Shown here: in pieces, positions 25,929-33,531 of the stretch
Layout: the number at the start of each line of letters is the position of its first letter
Numbering within the stretch: the first letter of the stretch is position 1
Assembly (NCBI GenBank): GCA_023391095.1
Contig: JAEWBN010000001.1
Location: 62,001 to 126,000, forward strand
Length of the DNA stretch: 64,000 nt
Source: Pseudomonadota bacterium
GTDB lineage: Bacteria > Pseudomonadota > Alphaproteobacteria > Rhizobiales > Devosiaceae
Reading direction: 5' to 3'
The notes under the pieces: model-generated
What the model was told of the DNA's origin: nothing
Databases searched by the model: none
Seen by the model: the letters and a program-made list of their open reading frames with translations, nothing else
Made by a program: the position numbers and the translations under genes

Positions 25929-26354
25929 CTAGCGCTGGTCAGGCGGCGGGATGTTGGTGCTGGTTTTGCACTCGATCAGCCAGATGTCATAGACGGCGTG
26001 GTCCACGGCGTTCAGCGCCGGGCTGTCGGCAAAAATCCACCCGGTAAAGATTCGCTCGCTGTCGCCCTCGAGGCTGCGCTGGTCCACTTCGATGAAGGAC
26101 GACGTGCGCTGCAGCGTGTCATTGGCCGGCCGGTTGTAACAGGCGCGCGGGGTCACCTCGAGCGCGCCAAAAAGCACTGTCTCGTCGATATAGACGTCGA
26201 AACGGGTGATGCGGCCGGTGATCTTGTCGAGCCCGGCAAAGGTCGCCACCGGATTAGCGATGGGTTGAGCCGTGGCCGTGCCCATCAAGGGTCCCGGCCC
26301 GGCCAAAACCAAAAGCATCAGGGTCGCTGCAATTTTCCCGAGCGTGCGGGCCAC
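25929..26354 (-). CDS. DUF2155 exported protein
   Basis: 141 residues with a signal peptide (IAATLMLLVLAGPGPLMGTATAQ) and the DUF2155 core: LDKITGRITRFDVYIDETVLFGALEV, a PRACYNRP cysteine, FIEVDQ, and FTGWIFADSPALNAVDHAVYDIWLIECK with a second Cys, possibly a disulfide. Function is unknown, but the gene is conserved next to the NDUFA12 gene in alphaproteobacteria. The GTG at 26354 lies just past the stop of the preceding gene and has GGGG upstream; an alternative GTG at 26417 would overlap it. Confidence 0.85.
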   Translation of the reverse strand: MARTLGKIAATLMLLVLAGPGPLMGTATAQPIANPVATFAGLDKITGRITRFDVYIDETVLFGALEVTPRACYNRPANDTLQRTSSFIEVDQRSLEGDSERIFTGWIFADSPALNAVDHAVYDIWLIECKTSTNIPPPDQR

Positions 26355-26367
26355 GCCAGACCCCGCC

Positions 26368-26766
26368 TTATTCAGGCGACCAAGCCTGATAGTCGCCTGT
26401 GACGCGCGGGCGCTCACCCTTGTTCAGAAGGCTGCCGTCGGGGCGGTAGGCCTCGATCGTGCCGGTCAGGTTGGGCTGATGGGGCTTTTCCCAGGCGTGC
26501 GGCTTGTAGTCGGCCTGCGACGGCGGTGTATCGAGACGATAGTGCATCCAGCCGTACCAGCCCGGCGGAATGGCCGAGGCGTCGGCAGGCCCGGCATAAG
26601 TCACATAGCGCCGGTCCGCCTTGCGGTCCTGATAGTAACGGTTGCCGAATTCGTCGGAGCCGACATAGTCGCCAAAGCGGCGGATCCAAAGGCGCGTACC
26701 CCAGGTATTGCCACCCCACCAGGCGAAGATTTCCGACAGGAACTGCTTGATACCGGATTTGGCCAC
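26368..26766 (-). CDS. NADH:ubiquinone oxidoreductase subunit, NDUFA12 family
   Basis: 132 residues, starting IKQFLSEIFAWWGGNTWGTRLWIRRFG, with GSDEFGNRYYQ and RRYVTYAG and the later IPPGWYGWMHYRLDTPPS typical of the family (B17.2/NDUFA12), an accessory subunit of complex I in alphaproteobacteria and mitochondria. It sits at the membrane-arm/peripheral-arm junction. The GTG at 26766 after GGAA is preferred; a longer frame to 26817 adds residues unlike the family. It forms an operon with the DUF2155 gene. Confidence 0.92.
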   Translation of the reverse strand: MAKSGIKQFLSEIFAWWGGNTWGTRLWIRRFGDYVGSDEFGNRYYQDRKADRRYVTYAGPADASAIPPGWYGWMHYRLDTPPSQADYKPHAWEKPHQPNLTGTIEAYRPDGSLLNKGERPRVTGDYQAWSPE

Positions 26767-26941
26767 GAGACGATTCCGAATTGATATGCCGATTTGCCTG
26801 CGGTTTAGCACGTGCAAACGCGAGAGCCTAGAGCCTGCCGGCTCAGCAACGCTCTAAAGTCAGGCTTCCAATCGGCATTACCATGCCACTGTCGAAAAGT
26901 CTCATTCCCAAACGTCGCCATCCGAAAAGAGGAGGTAGAGC

Positions 26942-28165
26942 ATGAAACTGCAATATGGTTGGGTGATCGTGGCCGCGGGTGCTGTGATTACCTGTCTGGC
27001 GATGGGGGCCATGTTTGCCCTTCCAGTTTATCTTCAGCCCATTGCCGATGAAACAGGGTGGACGCGAGCGGGCATATCGGGCGCCATGACGATCGGCTTC
27101 GTGGTCATGGGCGTTGCGGGCTTCTTCTGGGGAACGCTGACCGACCGCATCGGCGCCCGCCCCGTCATTCTCGTCGCGGCGGTCATGCTAGGTCTCGGCC
27201 TCTTCGTGGCCAGCCGGGCGACCGATCTCATTGTATTCCAGTTTGCCTATGGCGGTCTTGTGGGTGCGTCGGGCGGAGCGTTCTTTGCGCCGCTGATTGC
27301 CACCACGTTGGGTTGGTTCGACAAGCATCGGAGCCTGGCGGTTTCCCTGGTGTCCCTCGGCGGGGGCATCGCCCCGATGACCATCACACCCCTCGCCACC
27401 TTGCTGATCGAAGCCTATGGCTGGCGCAGCGCCATGATGATGACGGCCATCGCTGCCAGCGTTCTCATTCTCCCCGCGGCCTTTCTCATCCGCCGCGCTC
27501 CAGAGGCCCTGGCAGCCGCACCCACGCCGGGGAGCGACGTGGTGCCGGCTGAACCGCGTCCGGCCAGCATCGGCGCCATCTTTCGCCGTCCGCAATTTTT
27601 TATCCTGGCTGGCGTTTTCTTTCTCTGCTGCGCAGCGCATTCCGGACCCATCTTCCACACCGTGAGCTATGCCATGCTCTGCGGCGCCTCGGCACTGGCA
27701 GCGGCGAGTATCTACAGCGTCGAAGGGTTTGCGGGTCTCTTTGGCCGCGTTATCTTCGGGGTGCTGGCCGACAGGATCGGCGTGCGGCGGGTCATCGTCG
27801 CCGGCCTCGTGCTCCAGGCCGTTGGCATCTATGCCTATATCTATGTCAGCGAACTCACCCATTTCTACGGGCTGGCCGTCGTCCTGGGCCTGGTCTATGG
27901 TAGCGTGATGCCGCTTTATTCTGTGCTTGCGCGGGACTATTTCGGCCCCAAGGTGATGGGCACGGTGCTGGGTGGCATCACCATGACATCGTCGATCGGC
28001 ATGGCCTTCGGCCCGGTGGGCGGCGGCTGGCTCTTCGATACTTTCGGTGATTATCACTGGCTCTATGTGGCCTCCGCCGCGGTTGGTCTGGCCGCCGCTG
28101 CCCTGGCGTTGGCCTTCCCGCCAAAGACCGAGGACACGACGCCGGAGGGCGCCGTGCCTGCATAG
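26942..28165 (+). CDS. MFS transporter (monocarboxylate/OFA-like)
   Basis: 407 residues, 12 hydrophobic helices. The start KLQYGWVIVAAGAVITCLAMGAMFALPVYLQPI and the loop FFWGTLTDRIGARPVI (motif A) resemble the oxalate/formate and monocarboxylate branch of the major facilitator superfamily. The second half contains GRVIFGVLADRIGVRRVIV, a repeat of motif A. The substrate is unknown, probably an organic acid. A very strong AGAGGAGGTAGAGC precedes the ATG. It converges with the next transporter, the stops being two bases apart. Confidence 0.9.
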   Translation: MKLQYGWVIVAAGAVITCLAMGAMFALPVYLQPIADETGWTRAGISGAMTIGFVVMGVAGFFWGTLTDRIGARPVILVAAVMLGLGLFVASRATDLIVFQFAYGGLVGASGGAFFAPLIATTLGWFDKHRSLAVSLVSLGGGIAPMTITPLATLLIEAYGWRSAMMMTAIAASVLILPAAFLIRRAPEALAAAPTPGSDVVPAEPRPASIGAIFRRPQFFILAGVFFLCCAAHSGPIFHTVSYAMLCGASALAAASIYSVEGFAGLFGRVIFGVLADRIGVRRVIVAGLVLQAVGIYAYIYVSELTHFYGLAVVLGLVYGSVMPLYSVLARDYFGPKVMGTVLGGITMTSSIGMAFGPVGGGWLFDTFGDYHWLYVASAAVGLAAAALALAFPPKTEDTTPEGAVPA

Positions 28166-28167
28166 GC

Positions 28168-29517
28168 TCAGGCTGGGGTGGCCACGGCCGCCCCGCCATT
28201 GTCCCCATCATCGTCCTTGCCGGCCGCGTAAGCAGCCGAAAGCTGCCGGTAATAGGGCGAGTTGAATGCAATGATCGTGACGATCAGCCCTATGATGCCC
28301 GCCACCGTAAAGACCAGGGCGATGCCGCGCTCTGGTCCCGTGCCGAACCAGCCACCGATTGCGTCTGCGCCAGCCCCGTCGGTCATGAAGGGGATGAAGA
28401 CGAACTGCGTCAGCGGGCCGATCAGAAAGGCCGTCAATGGCGAGGCCGACTGCTCTATGGATTGAGCAAAGCCGAACACCCTGCCCTGCCGCTCCAGCGG
28501 CACAACCTTTTGCAAGGTCGTGTGTTCGGCGGCCTCTGCAAAGGGACCAAGGAACATCCACACAAAGCACCCGGCAGCCAGAAGCCAGAAGGACGACTGG
28601 ATGGTGAAAACGCAACATACCGACCAGGTGATGACATTGACCATCATCAGGGTCTTGAGCGGATTGCGGCCCAGGCCGGTCCTGGAAATGATGATACCGC
28701 TCACGATGAACGCGACCGATAATACCCCGAAGGTCAGGCCCCAAACCTCGACAGCCACCAGCGAGAGGCCATAGGCGTCGAGCAGGGCCATGAAGACCCC
28801 GCCCAGGAAGTTGTTGAAGCAGGCAAAAAAGATCAGCGCGAACAGCCCGGGCACGGCGGCGATAACGCGAATGGTGCCGGCAATATCCACCCGTTTGGGT
28901 TCGACCGGCTCGCCCGCAACCGGCTCCACACGTCCCTCGTCCAGGGTCATCATGCCGAGGTGGAGAAACGCGATCACGGTGGTCGCCAGCGCCATGACCA
29001 GGACACCGAACATGCCCCAATAGGCTACCATGAAGCCTGAAATCACCGAGGTGGTGAGAAAGCCAATGCCCGATACCATGCCCACGAGTCCGTTGGCCTT
29101 GTCCCGCTCTCCTTCGGGAATGAGAATGGTAACCAGCGTGGGCAGCGCTATGGAGCGGATATTGCCGGCAATTACGCCAAGCATGGTCAGCAACACGAAT
29201 ATCCAGAGATAAGGACCGTAAGGGTCCTTGAACGCCCCTTCGGGCTCGGCGAGCAGCAGGGCAAAGCTGGCGGCGTAGAAGACTGCCGAAACGACGCTCG
29301 ATCCCATCATCGCCAGCTTCTTGGAATTGTGGTCGACAATGGAGCCGAACCAGAAACCGAAGGCTGCCGTGAAGACGAGATAAAGACCAGCCACCATGCC
29401 TGTCGCAAACACCGACTGCGTCTCGAGGAATATCCAGAAGGTAATGGCGAACCAGACCGTAAAATTGGTTACGTTGGCCACAAGATTATTGGCCAGGATT
29501 TGGTGGAACGGCTTCAT
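28168..29517 (-). CDS. MFS transporter
   Basis: 449 residues, 12 hydrophobic helices. The N-terminal part has FTVWFAITFWIFLETQSVFATGMVAGLYLVFTAAFGFWFGSIVDHNSKKLAM with a motif-A-like loop. The centre has a cytoplasmic segment rich in Glu/Val (about 205-235), and the second half has the loop HTTLQKVVPLERQGRVFGFAQSIEQSASPL, seen in exporters of the MdtH/Bmr-like group. Substrate unknown. Start at 29517; an upstream ATG adds five residues. The 250 bp before it contain no gene until the small DUF2934 gene on the other strand. Confidence 0.9.
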   Translation of the reverse strand: MKPFHQILANNLVANVTNFTVWFAITFWIFLETQSVFATGMVAGLYLVFTAAFGFWFGSIVDHNSKKLAMMGSSVVSAVFYAASFALLLAEPEGAFKDPYGPYLWIFVLLTMLGVIAGNIRSIALPTLVTILIPEGERDKANGLVGMVSGIGFLTTSVISGFMVAYWGMFGVLVMALATTVIAFLHLGMMTLDEGRVEPVAGEPVEPKRVDIAGTIRVIAAVPGLFALIFFACFNNFLGGVFMALLDAYGLSLVAVEVWGLTFGVLSVAFIVSGIIISRTGLGRNPLKTLMMVNVITWSVCCVFTIQSSFWLLAAGCFVWMFLGPFAEAAEHTTLQKVVPLERQGRVFGFAQSIEQSASPLTAFLIGPLTQFVFIPFMTDGAGADAIGGWFGTGPERGIALVFTVAGIIGLIVTIIAFNSPYYRQLSAAYAAGKDDDGDNGGAAVATPA

Positions 29518-29769
29518 GATGATCACTCGCAACGGGCCGCTCGGCCCTTCTGTCCAGTTTACAGCGTTTCAGGCCACGATGACGAGTTATGTCAGCAGGC
29601 GGCACACCAGAGACGTTTGGGGCGAGCAGAAATCGACAACAAAGACTTGAGACCCGAAGATTATTACAGCCGTCGCCATGTCATCCATGCGCCCACCGGC
29701 CGGCTTCGTTTACTCGCCCTAAACCAAAAGCGCCCACGCTCGCCGGATCAACCAGTCCGGAGCAAGCTC

Positions 29770-29940
29770 ATGCATGAAGATATTCAGCGCTGCGCCTATT
29801 CCATGTGGGAAGCAGATGGACGCCCCCATGGGCAGGACCAGTCCTACTGGTTCAAGGCGGTTGCAGAGATCACGGCAGAGGCCGCCAAGACCATACAACC
29901 AGCGCGAAAGCGCGCGGTGCGCACAAAAAAGGCCGCGTAA
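29770..29940 (+). CDS. DUF2934 small protein
   Basis: 56 residues. HEDIQRCAYSMWEADGRPHGQDQSYWFKAVAEI is the DUF2934 pattern (helix, ...RPEGRDxxHWLxAxxE-type turn, helix), followed by a basic tail RKRAVRTKKAA. Function unknown. GGAG is seven bases before the ATG. The stop codon lies in the loop of the terminator hairpin. It stands alone between divergent and convergent neighbours. Confidence 0.8.
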   Translation: MHEDIQRCAYSMWEADGRPHGQDQSYWFKAVAEITAEAAKTIQPARKRAVRTKKAA

Positions 29941-29950
29941 GCGGCCTTTC
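29931..29950 (+). terminator. terminator overlapping the DUF2934 stop codon
   Basis: GGCCGC-GTAA-GCGGCC followed by TTTCT, with AAAAAA on the left. The TAA stop codon forms the last three bases of the GTAA loop. Confidence 0.75.
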
Positions 29951-29974
29951 TGTATCCTGCTCAGGGCCCGCAGC

Positions 29975-30787
29975 CTACCACCGGAACCCAAACTTGCGCA
30001 TGAAAGTGCGGTGCCTTTGGGGGATGTTTTGGTCCCAGGGCAATAACGTGACGCCGTGCATCGCTCGAGATCCGTTCCGCCTAGGTACAACTTTTGAGAG
30101 TGATAGGGCGGGCGCGGTGAGCATTGGCATAACGCTGTGTTCGTTTACGCCATTGTAAAACGCGCTGGCAACAACATCGGCAATTTGACAGCCTGCAGTG
30201 GTTTTTGCACTCACCTTCTCGAACTGCCATCCGGAGGCCACTTGGGGATGTATAGTTTTCGCATTGAGAAAAGTTCGCCCCGTTAGGGCCTGAGCTCGAA
30301 GCGTCTCTATGTACTCCATGGTGTGCTCGTATTCCACACCGCCGGTTTCGGCTATCACGATCTTGAGGCGTTTGATCTCGCCAAACCGCATCATACTGCT
30401 TTGGACGACTTGATGCGTCACGCGCTCCAAAAGCACGCGCAAACAAAAGTTGTAAAAGGTGTTTTTGCCGCCCGCCCTCGCTGCTCTGAGGTTTCTGTAC
30501 CCGCGCATGTTCTCTTTGTGGGATAGAACCACAAAGGCAAGGAGAGGCAGCTCAGCTATTCCTTTCGCAACGGCGATACGGCTATCTTCATCAAGTCGGT
30601 TGTAGTGGAGATCAAGGTCGTAAGCCGGAGCTCCTAGTGCCTTTTGCAAGTCTTTGACCCAACACGCGGTCTGGGCCTCAAATCGTTTGGCGATGAGCAC
30701 GCCTCCGAGAGCAAACCACTCCGTTGACCCTATGCCCGGCCGAACTCTCGGACGAATGCCGGCGTCTCCGGCTTCATCAACATACAA
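29975..30787 (-). CDS. DUF3800 domain-containing protein
   Basis: 270 residues. The N-terminus YVDEAGDAGIRPR carries the conserved DEAGD acidic motif of DUF3800, an RNase-H-like fold family of unknown function found in mobile elements and phages. Further conserved parts are KIVIAETGG in the middle and AGCQIADVVASAFYNG near the C-terminus. The only start in this frame is TTG at 30787, and the frame reads on upstream without ATG to a stop at 30842, with the family-like residues SYEFVL before the motif. The 5' end may therefore be eroded. Base composition is less GC-rich than the surroundings, suggesting transfer. Confidence 0.75.
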   Translation of the reverse strand: MYVDEAGDAGIRPRVRPGIGSTEWFALGGVLIAKRFEAQTACWVKDLQKALGAPAYDLDLHYNRLDEDSRIAVAKGIAELPLLAFVVLSHKENMRGYRNLRAARAGGKNTFYNFCLRVLLERVTHQVVQSSMMRFGEIKRLKIVIAETGGVEYEHTMEYIETLRAQALTGRTFLNAKTIHPQVASGWQFEKVSAKTTAGCQIADVVASAFYNGVNEHSVMPMLTAPALSLSKVVPRRNGSRAMHGVTLLPWDQNIPQRHRTFMRKFGFRW

Positions 30788-30920
30788 GACGAATTCGTAT
30801 GATGCGGTTGGCCGACCTAAGCTCTGCGTTACAATGGCACGTCATCCCTTTCTGATCGGACCAACCCAATAAATTCGACCTGCACGCCGTCGTCGGCCTG
30901 GGCATCTCGTCTCGTCCCGA

Positions 30921-31208
30921 CTACCAGACACGAGGCCAGTAAACGTCGTCCGCATAGTCCGACGGGATTTTTGACATGCGCGAGAGAGCCTGTGCGGCAA
31001 GGTCAATCTGCTGGCTGAGCTGGTGGATTCGCGCGGGGATGGGATTGCCGGTCACATATTCGCGCAGCCGCCACTCATCGAGCTTGAGCATGGCCTTGCG
31101 GCGCCTGGCTTCCGCTTCAATATGGCTGACATAGACAGGAGCATCATCGGCCACATGCCGGGCCGGCTCGCTCCACTCCCTCGTATCCTCGACAACTGCA
31201 AAGCGCAT
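30921..31208 (-). CDS. uncharacterised 95-residue protein
   Basis: A charged, soluble protein: MRFAVVEDTREW at the start, a helical middle (HIEAEARRRKAMLKLDEWRLREYVTG) and a conserved-looking end (PARIHQLSQQIDLAAQALSRMSKIPSDYADDVYWPRVW). I do not recognise the family; the end resembles short phage-associated proteins, but this is weak. The ATG is preceded by AGGATC. Flanked by a DUF3800 gene and a divergent nucleosidase gene. Confidence 0.6.
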   Translation of the reverse strand: MRFAVVEDTREWSEPARHVADDAPVYVSHIEAEARRRKAMLKLDEWRLREYVTGNPIPARIHQLSQQIDLAAQALSRMSKIPSDYADDVYWPRVW

Positions 31209-31329
31209 TTCTGATGATCCTGCATGCCCCCGGCATCCGGAGACAACAGGTTCATTTTGTCACATCCCGGTTACGGATCGGTAAGCAAGCCGGGCTTGGC
31301 TCCTGCAATCTGCGTGGTAGTTTGCCGCC

Positions 31330-31920
31330 ATGACCATTCTTTATCTCATGGCGGCGCCAGCCGAATACGGTCCCCACCTGCAGCGTCTCATCAAACCGGT
31401 GATGATCGGCGTCGGCCCGGTGGAAGCCGCCATCAATACGATGCGGGCCTTGCAGGACCGTCACGCCAACCTGCCGCGCCTCGTCGTGTCGCTCGGCTCG
31501 GCCGGATCGCGCTCGCTGGACCATTGCGGTGTCTACCAGGCCATTTCGGTCAGCTATCGCGACATGGATGCGTCGGCGCTGGGCTTTCCGCGCGGCATCA
31601 CGCCCTTTGTCGACCTGCCTGCCAGCATCCCGCTCGAACCGCTGGTACCTGGTTTGCGTCCGGCCACCCTTTCCACTGGCGCCAATGTTGTGTCGGGAGG
31701 TGCCTATGATGGGATCGCGGAAGATATGGTGGATATGGAGACCTTTGCGGTCCTGCGCGCCTGTCAAACCTTTGGCCTGCCGCTTCTTGCCCTGCGTGGC
31801 ATTTCGGATGGCCAATCGGAACTGACCGGCCTTTCGGACTGGAAAGAATACCTGCACGTGATCGATGAACGGCTGGCGCAGGCGGTGGACCTGATCGAAG
31901 CCGCCTATTCCGACCGCTGA
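31330..31920 (+). CDS. 5'-methylthioadenosine/S-adenosylhomocysteine nucleosidase-like protein
   Basis: 196 residues of the purine/uridine phosphorylase superfamily, shorter than E. coli MTAN (about 230). The glycine-rich VSLGSAGS matches the loop that binds the ribose or phosphate. VDMETFAVLRACQTFGLPLLALRGISD carries the Met-Glu ribose-binding pair and the catalytic Asp near the end of the domain. It would release adenine or hypoxanthine from thio-nucleosides. The N-terminus (MTILYLMAAPAEYGP) keeps the MAAPAE-like strand with the family Glu. Confidence 0.82.
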   Translation: MTILYLMAAPAEYGPHLQRLIKPVMIGVGPVEAAINTMRALQDRHANLPRLVVSLGSAGSRSLDHCGVYQAISVSYRDMDASALGFPRGITPFVDLPASIPLEPLVPGLRPATLSTGANVVSGGAYDGIAEDMVDMETFAVLRACQTFGLPLLALRGISDGQSELTGLSDWKEYLHVIDERLAQAVDLIEAAYSDR

Positions 31921-31925
31921 CTGCG

Positions 31926-32243
31926 CTATTTCTTTTTGCTGTCCCGGCGGCTGCGTTGCCAGCTGGTCCAGCGGCGGCTGCCGCGCAGGATGACGGAGTT
32001 GACCGGTCCCTGAAGGAAAATGATGTCGACCGCCAGAAGCAGCAGGCCGAGCGGGAGCATCCATACGCCCAGAACGGGCAGGAAACTGAAGATACCGCCC
32101 AGCATCAACAGGATGCCCAGGGGCACGCGCACCCAGCGCGCTTCGGGGCGCCGCACGCGCGACAGCCAGTTTGCCGCAAATTGGGGGATGCGGCGTTCAA
32201 GCCGCTCAAAGAGACGGTTCAGGCGGTCTGCGCTCTTGCTCAT
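31926..32243 (-). CDS. small membrane protein, two helices
   Basis: 105 residues. A basic N-terminal helix (SADRLNRLFERLERRIPQFAANWL) precedes two membrane segments (WVRVPLGILLMLGGIFSFLPVLGVWMLPLGLLLLAVDII) and a basic C-terminus ending RRDSKKK. Similar proteins are common in Rhizobiales and are often named by error after tryptophan synthase beta; no enzymatic part is present. GGGAGA lies before the ATG at 32243. The gene ends five bases from the convergent nucleosidase stop. Confidence 0.75.
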   Translation of the reverse strand: MSKSADRLNRLFERLERRIPQFAANWLSRVRRPEARWVRVPLGILLMLGGIFSFLPVLGVWMLPLGLLLLAVDIIFLQGPVNSVILRGSRRWTSWQRSRRDSKKK

Positions 32244-32350
32244 CGCGTCTCCCTCGCTACCGTTTTTAAATGGGATCGTACTGAGGCGGAACAAGGGCTG
32301 CGGAACCGGGGCGCCGAGAAAATCGTTTTGAGGAAAACAGGAGCGTCCCC

Positions 32351-32686
32351 ATGTCCATTGATCACGTCCTTGCTCGCCTCGGCCTGCGCGAAGAACCCCG
32401 TGGCCTCGAAGCCCAGCTGCGCACCATGCGCCGCGAGATCCGCCGCCTGAGCCATGCGCTCTCGAACCAGGCCGGTCACCTGTCTCACGACGCCCGCCAC
32501 GTCGCTGATGAGTGGGGTGATACGCTTTCCGGGTTCAGCCGTGAGGCCCTGCGCCAGGGGTCGCATTTTGCAGGCATTGCCAGCAAGAATGCCTGGCGCA
32601 GTGCCGACGCGTTCCGGCGCGACCCGCTGCCGGCCATCGCCATTGTCGGGACGGCATTTCTGCTTTCTCGGCTCATGCGCAAGTAA
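32351..32686 (+). CDS. uncharacterised membrane-anchored protein, 111 residues
   Basis: A long amphipathic helical region (EAQLRTMRREIRRLSHALSNQAGHLSHDARHVADEWGD...) ends in one C-terminal hydrophobic segment, PLPAIAIVGTAFLLSRLMRK. The layout (soluble helices, RRDPLPAIAIVG, short membrane tail) resembles ElaB/DUF883 ribosome-associated membrane proteins, but the identity is not certain. The ATG at 32351 follows AGGAAAACAGGAGCGTCCCC. Confidence 0.65.
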   Translation: MSIDHVLARLGLREEPRGLEAQLRTMRREIRRLSHALSNQAGHLSHDARHVADEWGDTLSGFSREALRQGSHFAGIASKNAWRSADAFRRDPLPAIAIVGTAFLLSRLMRK

Positions 32687-32778
32687 GGGTTCATTTACCC
32701 TTCGACTGAGCGCTTCCTTAAGCCTATGGGCGCATTTTCGGGCCAAGCGACGTTTTCGCCACAGCCCGGAAAATAGAC

Positions 32779-33249
32779 ATGTCCCGCCCTGCCCGCGCCC
32801 TGCTCAGCTTTGCAGCCCTCGCCGTCCTGGCCACCAGCCTGGGCGGCTGCTCCTTTCTGGGCATGAACTTTGCGATGAACCGGATGAGCGAGAAGGAATG
32901 CATGATGCGGGCCATGTATTTCGAATCCAACCGCTCGAGTTCCGAAGGCATGCTTGCGGTCGGCACGGTTGTGATGAACCGCGTCAATGACCCGCGCTAC
33001 CCCAAGTCCGTCTGCGAGGTCGTAGGCCAGAAGAACCAGTTTGCGCAGGGCGTGCTGTCCAAGCCTATGACCGATAGCGGTGCCGTTCTCGCCTCGCAGG
33101 TTGCCGATCAGGTGATGCGCGGCGCCCGCCATCCGGGTGTGCAGAATGCGCAGCATTTCCACACGGCCGGCCTGCGTTTTCCCTACAACAACATGTTCTA
33201 TGTGCTCGAAGCAGGCGGCAACGAGTTCTATGAGAAGCGCTCGCGCTAG
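32779..33249 (+). CDS. SleB-type cell wall hydrolase, lipoprotein
   Basis: 156 residues. The N-terminus is a lipoprotein signal with the lipobox LGGC (Cys near residue 24). The hydrolase-2/SleB domain follows: SEKECMMRAMYFESNRSSSEGMLAVGTVVMNRVNDPRYPKSVCEVV holds the catalytic Glu (YFES), and QFAQ and the late HTAGLRFPYNNMFYV are also conserved. It should cleave peptidoglycan glycan strands in the periplasm. Its stop is six bases from the convergent FlhB-like gene. Confidence 0.88.
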   Translation: MSRPARALLSFAALAVLATSLGGCSFLGMNFAMNRMSEKECMMRAMYFESNRSSSEGMLAVGTVVMNRVNDPRYPKSVCEVVGQKNQFAQGVLSKPMTDSGAVLASQVADQVMRGARHPGVQNAQHFHTAGLRFPYNNMFYVLEAGGNEFYEKRSR

Positions 33250-33255
33250 GTCGAT

Positions 33256-33531
33256 CTATCGCTCGCGCGTTTGCTTGAGCACATAGCCGATCACGACAGC
33301 CATGGCCTCGTAGAGCTCGAGGGGGATGGTGTCGTCCAGTTCCACACCCGCCAGCGCCTCCGCAAGCACCGGGTTGGCCTCAATGACCACGCCATTCTCC
33401 TCGGCCAGGGCCACGATTTTTTCGGCCAGATGCCCGCGACCCTTGGCGACGACGCGGGGGGCTTCCGTCGATCCCTTTTCGTAGTGCAGGGCCACGGCAA
33501 GCGACTGGGGCTGCGGCTTGTCCTCGCTCAT
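33256..33531 (-). CDS. orphan FlhB C-terminal-domain (YscU-switch-like) protein
   Basis: 91 residues that align over nearly their whole length with the cytoplasmic domain of FlhB/YscU: LAVALHYEKGSTEAPRVVAKGRGHLAEKIVALAEENGVVIEANPVLAEALAG, then DDTIPLELYEAMAVVIGYVLK. There are no membrane helices, and the self-cleavage motif NPTH is absent; the protein begins at about the residues that follow the cleavage point. Bacillus YlqH and related proteins are comparable orphans. It overlaps the upstream FliK-like gene by ATGA, so both act together. Role: probably substrate-specificity control of a flagellar-type secretion system, not proven. Confidence 0.85.
   Translation of the reverse strand: MSEDKPQPQSLAVALHYEKGSTEAPRVVAKGRGHLAEKIVALAEENGVVIEANPVLAEALAGVELDDTIPLELYEAMAVVIGYVLKQTRER

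Noticed and set aside
31926..32243. Naming the two-helix membrane protein as tryptophan synthase subunit beta
   Set aside because: The protein has 105 residues and no PLP-enzyme features; the name given to similar proteins appears to be an annotation error.
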